Positions 24,394 through 34,747 of a stretch of 64,000 nt of DNA are shown here, piece after piece. Numbering within the stretch: position 1 is the first letter of the stretch; the number at the start of each line of letters is the position of its first letter. Below the pieces are notes generated by a model that was not told the origin of the DNA, made no database searches, and was given only the letters and a program-made list of their open reading frames with translations. This DNA is from Petrolisthes cinctipes (taxonomy: Eukaryota; Arthropoda; Malacostraca; Decapoda; Porcellanidae), in NCBI GenBank assembly GCA_033782935.1, contig JAWQEG010000292.1, positions 306,001 through 370,000 of the forward strand. Reading direction: 5' to 3'. The position numbers and the translations under genes are program-made.

Positions 24394-24540
24394 AGGTGCC
24401 CAAAGTCGATATCTCAAATTCAGGCACAAAACACCCGAAAATTCGATATTTTGGGGTCCCAGAAGCAAACTGTACAAGCATACTCCGTGTTAGAGAATTT
24501 TCAAAATACAGGCCCAAAACATACTGAAAATCGATCTTTT
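24394..24540 (+). repeat. Representative 147-bp short monomer (29-bp deletion in half A)
   Basis: The unit reads GTCGATATCTCAAATTCAGG where the full form has 29 more bases between GATAT and CTCAAA. The lost segment (half-A positions 20-48) is bounded by ATAT on both sides, so the deletion fits slippage or end-joining at a 4-bp direct repeat. The same junction, also as GATATATCAAATTC, recurs dozens of times, for example near 1,301, 1,801, 3,331, 7,217, 24,409, 37,135 and 63,811, so this is an amplified subfamily. These units lack TGCATGCA and CTGTACCC. They often precede a 177-bp unit, forming a 324-bp pair. Confidence 0.93.
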
Positions 24541-24717
24541 AGGTGCCCAAAAGTCGATATGTGGATGCATCTTCTGTATCCGTTTATATCTCAAATTCAG
24601 GCTCAAAACACCCGAAAATTCGATATTTTGGGGTCCCAGAAGCGATCTGTACTTGCCTACTCCGTGTTAGAGTATTTTCAAAATACAGGCCCAAAACAAG
24701 CTGAAAATCGATATTTT
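24394..24717 (+). repeat. 324-bp short-long dimer module (147 + 177)
   Basis: A 147-bp unit (24,394-24,540) is followed by a 177-bp unit (24,541-24,717). The long partner typically carries CGATCTTTTAGG at its start and GATATGTGGATGC in half A. The pair recurs throughout, for example near 31,422-31,745, 31,746-32,069, 36,798-37,121, 37,122-37,445 and 49,130-49,453. Both lengths are multiples of three, so this module yields the longest open frames. It behaves as a unit in rearrangements: one whole 324-bp module is missing at about 54,505. Confidence 0.85.
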
Positions 24718-26381
24718 AGGTGCCCAAAGTCAATATGTGTATGCATCATCTGCACTCGTTTATATCTCAAATTCAACCTCAAAACACCCGAAAATTCGAT
24801 AATTTTGGGTCCCAGAAGTGATCTGTACATATCTAGTCAGTGCTAGGATGTTTTCAAAATATAGGCTCAAAAAATGCTAAAAATCGATAATTTAAGTGTC
24901 CAAAGTCGATATGTGCATGCATCTTCTGTACCCGTTTATATCTCAAATTCAGGCTCAAAAGACCCAAAAATTCGATATTTTTGGGTCCCAGAAGCGATCT
25001 GTACATGCCTACTCTTAGTTAGAGTTTTTTTTTTTTTAATACAGGCCCAAAACATGCTGAAAATCGATATTTTAGGTGCCCAAAGACAATATGTGCATGC
25101 ATCTTCTGTACCCGTTTATATCTCAAATTCAGGCTCAAAACACCCGAAAATTCGATATTTTGGGGTCCCAGAAATGATCTGTACATGCCTACTCAGAGCT
25201 AGAAAATTTTCAAAATATAGGCCCAAAACATGCTAAAAATCGATATTTTAGGTACCCAAAGTCGATATCTCAAATTCAGGCCCAAAACACCCGAAAATTC
25301 GATATTTTGGGGTCCCAGAACCGAACTGTACATGCCTACTCCGTGTTAGAGTATTTTCAAAATACAGGCCTTAAACATACTGAAAATCGATCTTTCAGGT
25401 GCCCAAAAGTCGATATGTGCATGAATTTTCTGTGCCCGTTTATATCCCAAATTCAACCAAAAAACACCTGAAAATTCGATATTTTTGGTACCTAGAGACG
25501 ATCTGTACTCAGTGCTAAAAAAATTTCAAAATATAGGCTCAAAACATACTAAAAATCGATATTTAAAGTGTCCAAAGTCGATATGTGCATACATTATCTG
25601 TACCCGTTTATATCTCAAATTCAGGCTCAAAACACCCGAAAATTCGATATTTTGGGGTCCCAGAAGTGATCTGTACATGACTACTTAGTGCTAGAATATT
25701 TTCAAAATATAGGCCCAAAACATGCTAAAAATCGATATTTTAGGTGCTCAAAGTCGATATCTCAAATTCAGGCTCAAAACACCCGAAAATTCGATATTTT
25801 GGGGTCCCAGAAGCGAACTGTACATGCCTACTCCGTGTTAGAGTATTTTCAAAATACAGTCCTAAAACATAATGAAAATCGATCTTTCAGGTGCCCAAAA
25901 GTCGATATATGCATGCATCTTCTGTACCCGTTTATATCTCAAATTCAGGCACAAAACAACCGAGAATTCGATATTTTGGGGTCCCAGAAGCGATCTGTAC
26001 TTGCCTACTCCGTGTTAGAGTATTTTCAAAATACAGGCCCAAAACAAGCTGAAAATCGATATTTTAGGTGACAAAAGTCAATATGTGTAAGCATCTTCTG
26101 CACCCGTTTATATCCCAAATTCAACCTCAAAACACCCGAAAATTCAATATTTTTGGGTCCCAGAAGCGATCTGTACATGCCTACTCAGTGCTAGAATGTT
26201 TTCAAAATAAATGCTCAAAAACATGCTAAAAATCGATATTTTAAGTGTCCAAAGTCGATATGTGCATGCATCATCTGTACCCGTTTATATCTCAAATTCA
26301 GGCTCCAAACACCGGAAAATTCGATATTTTTGGGTCTCAGAAGCGATCTGTACATGCCTACTCAGATGCAGGCCCAAAACA
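24700..26381 (+). repeat. 1,682/1,683-bp HOR (10-mer), copy 1
   Basis: Unit lengths from 24,718 to 26,401 are 176, 180, 176, 147, 169, 176, 147, 177, 177 and 158, totalling exactly 1,683. The first part (T13 tract, CAGAGCTAGAAAATTTTC) is also used in the HORs right of 34 kb. The second part (169-bp unit, CTTTCAGG, AATAAATGCTC) is shared with the 3.58-kb HOR. The unit is therefore a hybrid of the left and right families. Confidence 0.9.
25025..25037 (+). repeat. T13 tract; one of 11 long T tracts in a half-B subfamily
   Basis: GTTAGAG is followed by T(11-13) and AA(A)TACAGG in place of TATTTTCAAAATACAGG. All copies: 25,025-25,037 (13), 26,708-26,719 (12), 35,055-35,065 (11), 38,233-38,244 (12), 40,081-40,091 (11), 43,259-43,270 (12), 46,931-46,942 (12), 51,389-51,400 (12), 55,513-55,523 (11), 59,545-59,555 (11) and 63,577-63,587 (11). 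They destroy the half-B dyad and make 179-180-bp units. The next half A always reads CCAAAGACAATATGTG. Confidence 0.92.
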
Positions 26382-27985
26382 TGCTGAAAATTGATATTTT
26401 AGGTGCCCAAAGTCAATATGTGTATGCATCATCTGCACTCGTTTATATCTCAAATTCAACCTCAAAACACCCGAAAATTCGATAATTTTGGGTCCCAGAA
26501 GTGATCTGTACATATCTAGTCAGTGCTAGGATGTTTTCAAAATATAGGCTCAAAAAATGCTAAAAATCGATAATTTAAGTGTCCAAAGTCGATATGTGCA
26601 TGCATCTTCTGTACCCGTTTATATCTCAAATTCAGGCTCAAAAGACCCAAAAATTCGATATTTTTGGGTCCCAGAAGCGATCTGTACATGCCTACTCCTA
26701 GTTAGAGTTTTTTTTTTTTAATACAGGCCCAAAACATGCTGAAAATCGATATTTTAGGTGCCCAAAGACAATATGTGCATGCATCTTTTGTACCCGTTTA
26801 TATATCAAATTCAGGCTCAAAACACCCGAAAATTCGATATTTTGGGGTCCCAGAAATGATCTGTACATGCCTACTCAGAGCTAGAAAATTTTCAAAATAT
26901 AGGCCCAAAACATGCTAAAAATCGATATTTTAGGTACCCAAAGTCGATATCTCAAATTCAGGCCCAAAACACCCGAAAATTCGATATTTTGGGGTCCCAG
27001 AACCGAACTGTACATGCCTACTCCGTGTTAGAGTATTTTCAAAATACAGGCCTTAAACATACTGAAAATCGATCTTTCAGGTGCCCAAAAGTCGATATGT
27101 GCATGAATTTTCTGTGCCCGTTTATATCCCAAATTCAACCCAAAAACACCTGAAAATTCGATATTTTTGGGTCCTAGAGGCGATCTGTACTCAGTGCTAA
27201 AAAAATTTCAAAATATAGGCTCAAAACATGCTAAAAATCGATATTTTAAGTGTCCAAAGTCGATATGTGCATACATTATCTGTACCCGTTTATATCTCAA
27301 ATTCAGGCTCAAAACACCCGAAAATTCGATATTTCGGGGTCCCAGAAGTGATCTGTACATGACTACTTAGTGCTAGAATATTTTCAAAATATAGGCCCAA
27401 AACATGCTAAAAATCGATATTTTAGGTGCTCAAAGTCGATATCTCAAATTCAGGCTCAAAACACCCGAAAATTCGATATTTTGGGGTCCCAGAAGCGAAC
27501 TGTACATGCCTACTCCGTGTTAGAGTATTTTCAAAATACAGGCCTAAAACATAATGAAAATCGATCTTTCAGGTGCCCAAAAGTCGATATATGCATGCAT
27601 CTTCTGTACCCGTTTATATCTCAAATTCAGGTACAAAACACCCGAGAATTCGATATTTTGGGGTCCCAGAAGCGATCTGTACTTGCCTACTCCGTGTTAG
27701 AGTATTTTCAAAATACAGGCCCAAAACAAGCTGAAAATCGATATTTTAGGTGACAAAAGTCAATATGTGTAAGCATCTTCTGCACCCGTTTATATCCCAA
27801 ATTCAACCTCAAAACACCCGAAAATTCAATATTTTTGTGTCCCAGAAGCGATCTGTACATGCCTACTCAGTGCTAGAATGTTTTCAAAATAAATGCTCAA
27901 AACATGCTAAAAATCGATATTTTAAGTGTCCAAAGTCGATATTTGCATGCATCATCTGTACCCGTTTATATCTCAAATTCAGGCT
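26382..27985 (+). repeat. 1,682-bp HOR (10-mer), copy 2 (right end diverges)
   Basis: Matches copy 1 at offset 1,682, one base less than the copy length because the T tract here has 12 instead of 13 residues. It holds to about 27,985, then continues as the 3.58-kb family (CTCCCAAAAATTCG, then the T9 unit). Differences from copy 1 are few. Confidence 0.88.
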
Positions 27986-28664
27986 CAAAACTCCCAAAAA
28001 TTCGATATTTTTGGGTCCCAGAAGTGATCTGTACATGACTACTTAGTGCTAGAATATTTTCAAAATATAGGCCGAAAACATGCTAAAAATCGATATTTTA
28101 GGTGCCTAAAGTCGATATCTCAAATTCAGGTCCAAAACACCCGAAAATTCGAAATTTTGGGGTCCCAGAAGAAAACTGTACATGCTTACTCCGTGTTAGA
28201 GTATTTTTTTTTAAATACAGGCCCAAAACAAACTGAAAATCGATCTTTTAGGTGCATAAAAGTCGATATGTGCATGCATCTTCTGCACCCGTTTATATCC
28301 CAAATTCAACCTCAAAACACCCGAAAATTAGATATTTTTGGGTCCCAGAAGCGATCTGTACATGCCTACTCCTAGTTAGAGTATTTTCAAAATATAGGCT
28401 CAAAACATGCTAAAAATCGATATTTTAAGTTTCCAAAGTCGATATGTGCATGCATCATCTGTACCCGTTTATATCTCAAATTCAGGCTACAAACACCGGA
28501 AAATTCGATATTTTGTGGTCTCAGAAGCGATTTGTACATTCCTACTCAGATGCAGGCCCAAAACATGTGTCCCAGAAGTGATCTGTACATGTCTAGTCAG
28601 TGCTAGAATGTTTTCAAAATATAGGCTTAAAACATGCTAAAAATCGATATTTTAAGTGTCCAAA
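27986..28664 (+). repeat. Remnant of 3.58-kb family with internal deletion
   Basis: Corresponds to about 23,100-23,750 (offset about 4,894), including the T9 tract at 28,204-28,212. It is interrupted by a deletion join at 28,564-28,572. It connects the 1,682-bp HOR to the 864-bp HOR. Confidence 0.8.
28564..28572 (+). other. Deletion junction ACATG/TGTCCCAG (about 106 bp lost)
   Basis: The sequence passes from GCCCAAAACATG straight to TGTCCCAGAAGTGATC. The related copy at 32,377-32,500 has about 106 more bases here, including a half-A body with CTGCACTCG and GATAATTTTGGG. Two joining bases (TG) do not follow directly from either side. They may come from an ACATGTGT in the lost segment. I saw this junction only once. 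Confidence 0.7.
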
Positions 28665-29528
28665 GTCGATATGTGCATGCATCTTCTGTACCCGTTTATA
28701 TCTCAATTTCTGGCTCAAAACACCCGAAAATTCGATATTTTTAGGTCCCAGAAGCGATCTGTACATGCCTACTCAGTGCTAGAATTTTTTCAAAATATAG
28801 GCTCGAATCATGCGAAAAATTGATATTTTAAGTGTCCAAAGTCGATATGTGCATGCATCATCTGTACCCGTTTATATCTCAAATTCAGACTCCAAACACC
28901 CGAAAATTCGATATTTTGGGGTCTTAGAAACGATCTGTACATGCCTACTCAGATGCAAGCTCCAAAACATGCTGAAAATCGATATTTTAGGTGCCCAAAG
29001 TCAACATGTGTATGCATCTTCTGCACTCGTTTATATCTCAAATTCAACCTCAAAACACCCGAAAATTCGATAATTTTTGGTCCTGGAAGTGATTTGTACA
29101 TGTCTAGTCAATGCTAGAATTTTTTTAAAATATAGGCTCAAAACATGCTAAAAATCGATGTTTTAAGTGTCCAAAGTCGATATGTGCATGCATCTTCTGT
29201 ACCCGTTTATATCTCAAATTCAGGCTCAAAACAACCGAAAATCCGATATTTTTGGGTCGTAGAAGCGATCTGTACATGCATACTCCTAGTTAGAGTATTT
29301 TCAAAATACAGGCCCAAAACATGCTGAAAATCGATATTTTAGGTGCCCAAAGTCAATATGTGCATGCATCTTCTGTACCCGTTTATATCTTAAATTCCGG
29401 CTCAAAACACCCGAAAATTCGGTATTTTTGGGTCCTAGAAGCAATCTGTACATCCCTACTCCTAGTTAGAATGTTTTCAAGATACAGACCCAAAACATGC
29501 TCAAAATCGATATTTTAGGTGCCCAAAA
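28665..29528 (+). repeat. 864-bp HOR (5-mer), copy 1
   Basis: Unit lengths from 28,830 to 29,694 are 159, 176, 176, 176 and 177, totalling exactly 864. Markers are CTCAATTTCTGGC, CAAATCATGCGAAAAATTG, GATGCAAGCTCC, GTCAATGCTAG with a T-rich GAATTTTTTTAAAATATAGG, and GGGTCGTAGAAG. Private bases include GCTCGAATC (about 28,801) and AAATCCGATA (about 29,248). Confidence 0.93.
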
Positions 29529-30392
29529 GTCGATATGTGCATGCATCTTCTGTACCCGTTTATATCTCAATTTCTGGCTCAAAACACCCGAAAATTCGAT
29601 ATTTTTAGGTCCCAGAAGCGATCTGTACATGCCTACTCAGTGCTAGAATTTTTTCAAAATATAGGCTCAAATCATGCGAAAAATTGATATTTTAAGTGTC
29701 CAAAGTCGATATGTGCATGCATCATCTGTACCCGTTTATATCTCAAATTCAGACTCCAAACACCCGAAAATTCGATATTTTGGGGTCTTAGAAACGATCT
29801 GTACATGCCTACTCAGATGCAAGCTCCAAAACATGCTGAAAATCGATATTTTAGGTGCCCAAAGTCAACATGTGTATGCATCTTCTGCACTCGTTTATAT
29901 CTCAAATTCAACCTCAAAACACCCGAAAATTCGATAATTTTTGGTCCTGGAAGTGATTTGTACATGTCTAGTCAATGCTAGAATTTTTTTAAAATATAGG
30001 CTCAAAACATGCTAAAAATCGATGTTTTAAGTGTCCAAAGTCGATATGTGCATGCATCTTCTGTACCCGTTTATATCTCAAATTCAGGCTCAAAACAACC
30101 GAAAATTCGATATTTTTGGGTCGTAGAAGCGATCTGTACATGCCTACTCCTAGTTAGAGTATTTTCAAAATACAGGCCCAAAACATGCTGAAAATCGATA
30201 TTTTAGGTGCCCAAAGTCAATATGTGCATGCATCTTCTGTACCCGTTTATATCTTAAATTCCGGCTCAAAACACCCGAAAATTCGGTATTTTTGGGTCCT
30301 AGAAGCAATCTGTACATCCCTACTCCTTGTTAGAATGTTTTCAAGATACAGACCCAAAACATGCTAAAAATCGATATTTTAGGTGCCCAAAA
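29529..30392 (+). repeat. 864-bp HOR (5-mer), copy 2
   Basis: Same five units as copy 1, differing at only a few bases. CTCCTTGTTAG (near 30,325) and CATGCTAAAAATC (near 30,361) occur at its right end where the other copies have CTCCTAG and CATGCTCAAAATC. Confidence 0.93.
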
Positions 30393-31256
30393 GTCGATAT
30401 GTGCATGCATCTTCTGTACCCGTTTATATCTCAATTTCTGGCTCAAAACACCCGAAAATTCGATATTTTTAGGTCCCAGAAGCGATCTGTACATGCCTAC
30501 TCAGTGCTAGAATTTTTTCAAAATATAGGCTCAAATCATGCGAAAAATTGATATTTTAAGTGTCCAAAGTCGATATGTGCATTCATCATCTGTACCCGTT
30601 TATATCTCAAATTCAGACTCCAAACACCCGAAAATTCGATATTTTGGGGTCTTAGAAACGATCTGTACATGCCTACTCAGATGCAAGCTCCAAAACATGC
30701 TGAAAATCGATATTTTAGGTGCCCAAAGTCAACATGTGTATGCATCTTCTGCACTCGTTTATATCTCAAATTCAACCTCAAAACACCCGAAAATTCGATA
30801 ATTTTTGGTCCTGGAAGTGATTTGTACATGTCTAGTCAATGCTAGAATTTTTTTAAAATATAGGCTCAAAACATGCTAAAAATCGATGTTTTAAGTGTCC
30901 AAAGTCGATATGTGCATGCATCTTCTGTACCCGTTTATATCTCAAATTCAGGCTCAAAACAACCGAAAATTCGATATTTTTGGGTCGTAGAAGCGATCTG
31001 TACATGCCTACTCCTAGTTAGAGTATTTTCAAAATACAGGCCCAAAACATGCTGAAAATCGATATTTTAGGTGCCCAAAGTCAATATGTGCATGCATCTT
31101 CTGTACCCGTTTATATCTTAAATTCCGGCTCAAAACACCCGAAAATTCGGTATTTTTGGGTCCTAGAAGCGATCTGTACATCCCTACTCCTAGTTAGAAT
31201 GTTTTCAAGATACAGACCCAAAACATGCTCAAAATCGATATTTTAGGTGCCCAAAA
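30393..31256 (+). repeat. 864-bp HOR (5-mer), copy 3; also start of 2,197-bp HOR
   Basis: Third tandem copy, with GTGCATTCATC (near 30,584) as a private change that removes the TGCATGCA palindrome. After it the sequence goes into the 1,333 bp that complete the 2,197-bp HOR. Confidence 0.93.
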
Positions 31257-32589
31257 GTCGATATGTGCATGCATCTTCTGTACCCGTTTATATCTCAAAT
31301 TCAGGCTCAAAACACCCGAAAATTCGATATTTTGGGGTCCCAGAAGTGATCTGTACATGCCTACTCAGTGCTAGAATATTTTCAAAATATAGGCCCAAAA
31401 CATGCTAAAAATCGATATTTTAGGTGCCCAAAGTCGATATATCAAATTCAGGCCCAAAACACCCAAAAATTCGATATTTTGGTGTCCCAGAAGCGATCTG
31501 TACATGCCTTCCCCGTGTTAGAGTATTTTCAATATACAGGCCCAAAACATACTGAAAATCGATCTTTTAGGTGCCCAAAAGTCAATATGTGGATGCATCA
31601 TCTGTACCCGTTTATTTCTCAAATTCAGGCTCAAAACACCCGAAAATTCGATATTTTTGAGTCCCAGAAGAGATCTGTACATGCCTACTTAGTGCTAGAA
31701 TATTTTCAAAATATAGGCCCAAAACATGCTAAAAATCGATATTTTAGGTGCCCAAAGTCGATATATCAAATTCAGGCCCAAAACACCCGAAAATTCGATA
31801 TTTTGGGGTCCCAGAAGCAAACTGTACATGCCTACTCCGTGTTAGAGTATTTTCAAAATACAGGCCCAAAACATACTGAAAATCGATCTTTTAGGTGCCC
31901 AAAAGTCGATTTGTGGATGCATCTTCTGTACCCGTTTATATCTCAAATTCAGGCTCAAAACACCCGAAAATTCGATATTTTGGGGTCCCAGAAGCGATCT
32001 GTACTTGCCTACTCCGTGTTAGAGAATTTTCAAAATACAGGCCCAAAACAAGCTGAAAATCGATATTTTAGGTGACCAAAGTCGATATGTGCATGCATCA
32101 TCTGTACCCGTTTATATCTCAAATTCAGGCTCAAAACACCCGAAAATTCGATATTTTTGTGTCCCAGAAGCGATCTGTACATGCCTACTCCTAGTTAGAG
32201 TATTTTCAAAATATAGGCTCAAAACATGATAAAAATCGATATTTTAAGTTTCCAAAGTCGATATGTGCATGCATCATCTGTACCCGTTTATATCTCAAAT
32301 TCAGGCTACAAACATCGGAAAATTCGATATTTTGTGGTCTCAGAAGCGATTTGTACATTCCTACTCAGATGCAGGCCCAAAACATGCTGAAAATCGATAT
32401 TTTAGGTGCCCAATGTCAACATGTGTATGCATCCTCTGCACTCGTTTTCTCTCAAATTCAACCTCAAAACACCCGAAAATTCGATAATTTTGGGTCCCAG
32501 AAGTGATCTGTACATGTCTAGTCAGTGCTAGAATGTTTTCAAAATATAGGCTTAAAACATGCTAAAAATCGATATTTTAAGTGTCCAAA
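30393..32589 (+). repeat. 2,197-bp HOR (13-mer), copy 1
   Basis: Unit lengths from 30,558 to 32,755 are 159, 176, 176, 176, 177, 147, 177, 147, 177, 176, 158, 175 and 176, totalling exactly 2,197. The first five are the 864-bp block and the next four are two 147/177 modules. The 175-bp unit has CACTCGTTTTCTCTC in place of CACTCGTTTATATCTC. Confidence 0.93.
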
Positions 32590-34354
32590 GTCGATATGTG
32601 CATGCATCTTCTGTACCCGTTTATATCTCAATTTCTGGCTCAAAACACCCGAAAATTCGATATTTTTAGGTCCCAGAAGCGATCTGTACATGCCTACTCA
32701 GTGCTTGAATTTTTTCAAAATATAGGCTCAAATCATGCGAAAAATTGATATTTTAAGTGTCCAAAGTCGATATGTGCATGCATCATCTGTACCCGTTTAT
32801 ATCTCAAATTCAGACTCCAAACACCCGAAAATTCGATATTTTGGGGTCTTAGAAACGATCTGTACATGCCTACTCAGATGCAAGCTCCAAAACATGCTGA
32901 AAATCGATATTTTAGGTGCCCAAAGTCAACATGTGTATGCATCTTCTGCACTCGTTTATATCTCAAATTCAACCTCAAAACACCCGAAAATTCGATAATT
33001 TTTGGTCCTGGAAGTGATTTGTACATGTCTAGTCAATGCTAGAATTTTTTTAAAATATAGGCTCAAAACATGCTAAAAATCGATGTTTTAAGTGTCCAAA
33101 GTCGATATGTGCATGCATCTTCTGTACCCGTTTATATCTCAAATTCAGGCTCAAAACAACCGAAAATTCGATATTTTTGGGTCGTAGAAGCGATCTGTAC
33201 ATGCCTACTCCTAGTTAGAGTATTTTCAAAATACAGGCCCAAAACATGCTGAAAATCGATATTTTAGGTGCCCAAAGTCAATATGTGCATGCATCTTCTG
33301 TACCCGTTTATATCTTAAATTCCGGCTCAAAACACCCGAAAATTCGGTATTTTTGGGTCCTAGAAGCAATCTGTACATCCCTACTCCTAGTTAGAATGTT
33401 TTCAAGATACAGACCCAAAACATGCTCAAAATCGATATTTTAGGTGCCCAAAAGTCGATATGTGCATGCATCTTCTGTACCCGTTTATATCTCAAATTCA
33501 GGCTCAAAACACCCGAAAATTCGATATTTTGGGGTCCCAGAAGTGATCTGTACATGCCTACTCAGTGCTAGAATATTTTCAAAATATAGGCCCAAAACAT
33601 GCTAAAAATCGATATTTTAGGTGCCCAAAGTCGATATATCAAATTCAGGCCCAAAACACCCAAAAATTCGATATTTTGGTGTCCCAGAAGCGATCTGTAC
33701 ATGCCTTCCCCGTGTTAGAGTATTTTCAATATACAGGCCCAAAACATACTGAAAATCGATCTTTTAGGTGCCCAAAAGTCAATATGTGGATGCATCATCT
33801 GTACCCGTTTATTTCTCAAATTCAGGCTCAAAACACCCGAAAATTCGATGTTTTTGAGTCCCAGAAGAGATCTGTACATGCCTACTTAGTGCTAGAATAT
33901 TTTCAAAATATAGGCCCAAAACATGCTAAAAATGGATATTTTAGGTGCCCAAAGTCGATATCTCAAATTCAGGCCCAAAACACCCGAAAATTCGATATTT
34001 TGGGGTCCCAGAAGCAAACTGTACATGCCTACTCCGTGTTAGAGTATTTTCAAAATACAGGCCCAAAACATACTGAAAATCGATATTTTAGGTGCCCAAA
34101 AGTCGATATGTGGATGCATCTTCTGTACCCGTTTATATCTCAAATTCAGGCTCAAAACACCCGAGAATTCGATATTTTGGGGTCCCAGAAGCGATCTGTA
34201 CTTGCCTACTCCGTGTTAGAGAATTTTCAAAATACAGGCCCAAAACAAGCTGAAAATCGATATTTTAGGTGACCAAAGTCGATATGTGCATGCATCATCT
34301 GTACCCGTTTATATCTCAAATTCAGGCTCAAAACACCCGAAAATTCGATATTTT
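32590..34354 (+). repeat. 2,197-bp HOR (13-mer), copy 2 (truncated)
   Basis: Matches copy 1 at offset 2,197 and contains a fourth 864-bp block (32,590-33,453). It diverges at about 34,354, where GATATTTTTGTGTCCCAG becomes GATATTTTGCCGTCCCGG. Differences from copy 1 include AAAATGGATATTTT and CTCAAATTC for ATCAAATTC in the second short unit. Confidence 0.9.
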
Positions 34355-34619
34355 GCCGTCCCGGAAGTGATCTGTACATGCCTACTTAGTGCTAGAATAT
34401 TTTCAAATTATAGGCCCAAAACATGCTAAAAATCGATATTTTAGGTGCCCAAAGTCGATATCTCAAATTCAGGCCCAAAACTCCCGAAAATTCGATATTT
34501 TTGGGTCCCAGAAGCGAACTGTACATGTCTTTTCAGTGCTAGAATATTTTCAAAATATAGGCTCAAAACATGCTAAAAATCGATATTTTAAGTGTCCAAA
34601 GTCGATATGTGCATGCATC
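34355..34619 (+). repeat. Linker monomers with GCCGTCCCGG variant
   Basis: Short stretch joining the 2,197-bp and 5,026-bp HORs. It contains the GATATTTTGCCGTCCCGGAAG half-B start and the TTTTCAAATTATAGG variant, both reused in every HOR further right. A private TGTCTTTTCAGTG occurs near 34,525. Confidence 0.75.
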
Positions 34620-34747
34620 ATCTGTACCCGTTTATATCTCAAATTCAGGCTCCAAACACCCGAAAATTCGATATTTTTGGGTCTCAGAAGCGATCTGTAC
34701 ATGCCTACTCAGATGCAGGCCCAAAACATGCTGAAAATCGATATTTT
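34590..34747 (+). repeat. Representative 158-bp monomer (net 18-bp loss in half B)
   Basis: Half B reads CTACTCAGATGCAGGCCC instead of CTACTCAG, the 22-base dyad segment, then AGGCCC. Twenty-two bases are replaced by ATGC, a net loss of 18. The join recurs near 4,262, 5,949, 6,636, 8,151, 10,170, 13,884, 32,366, 34,709, 36,228, 37,888, 39,731, 48,416, 55,166, 59,198 and 63,230. The following half A is usually the CAACATG or CAATATGTGTATGC variant with CTGCACTCG and GATAATTTTGGG, so the 158-bp unit and its successor travel as a haplotype. Confidence 0.9.

Larger units (their letters stand above)
23798..24699 (+). repeat. Monomeric stretch with three near-identical 176-bp units
   Basis: Boxes near 23,866, 24,042 and 24,218 delimit 176-bp monomers that are almost the same and carry GAATTTTTTCAAAATATAGG and CATGCGAAAAATTG variants. 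A 147/177 pair follows (24,394 and 24,541). This stretch links the truncated 3.58-kb copy 4 to the 1,682-bp HOR. Confidence 0.85.

Noticed and set aside
25025..25037. T tracts as retroposon tails or Pol III terminators
   Set aside because: They sit inside monomers exactly in place of TATTTTCAAAA, with satellite on both sides and no target-site duplication or adjacent A/B-box gene.
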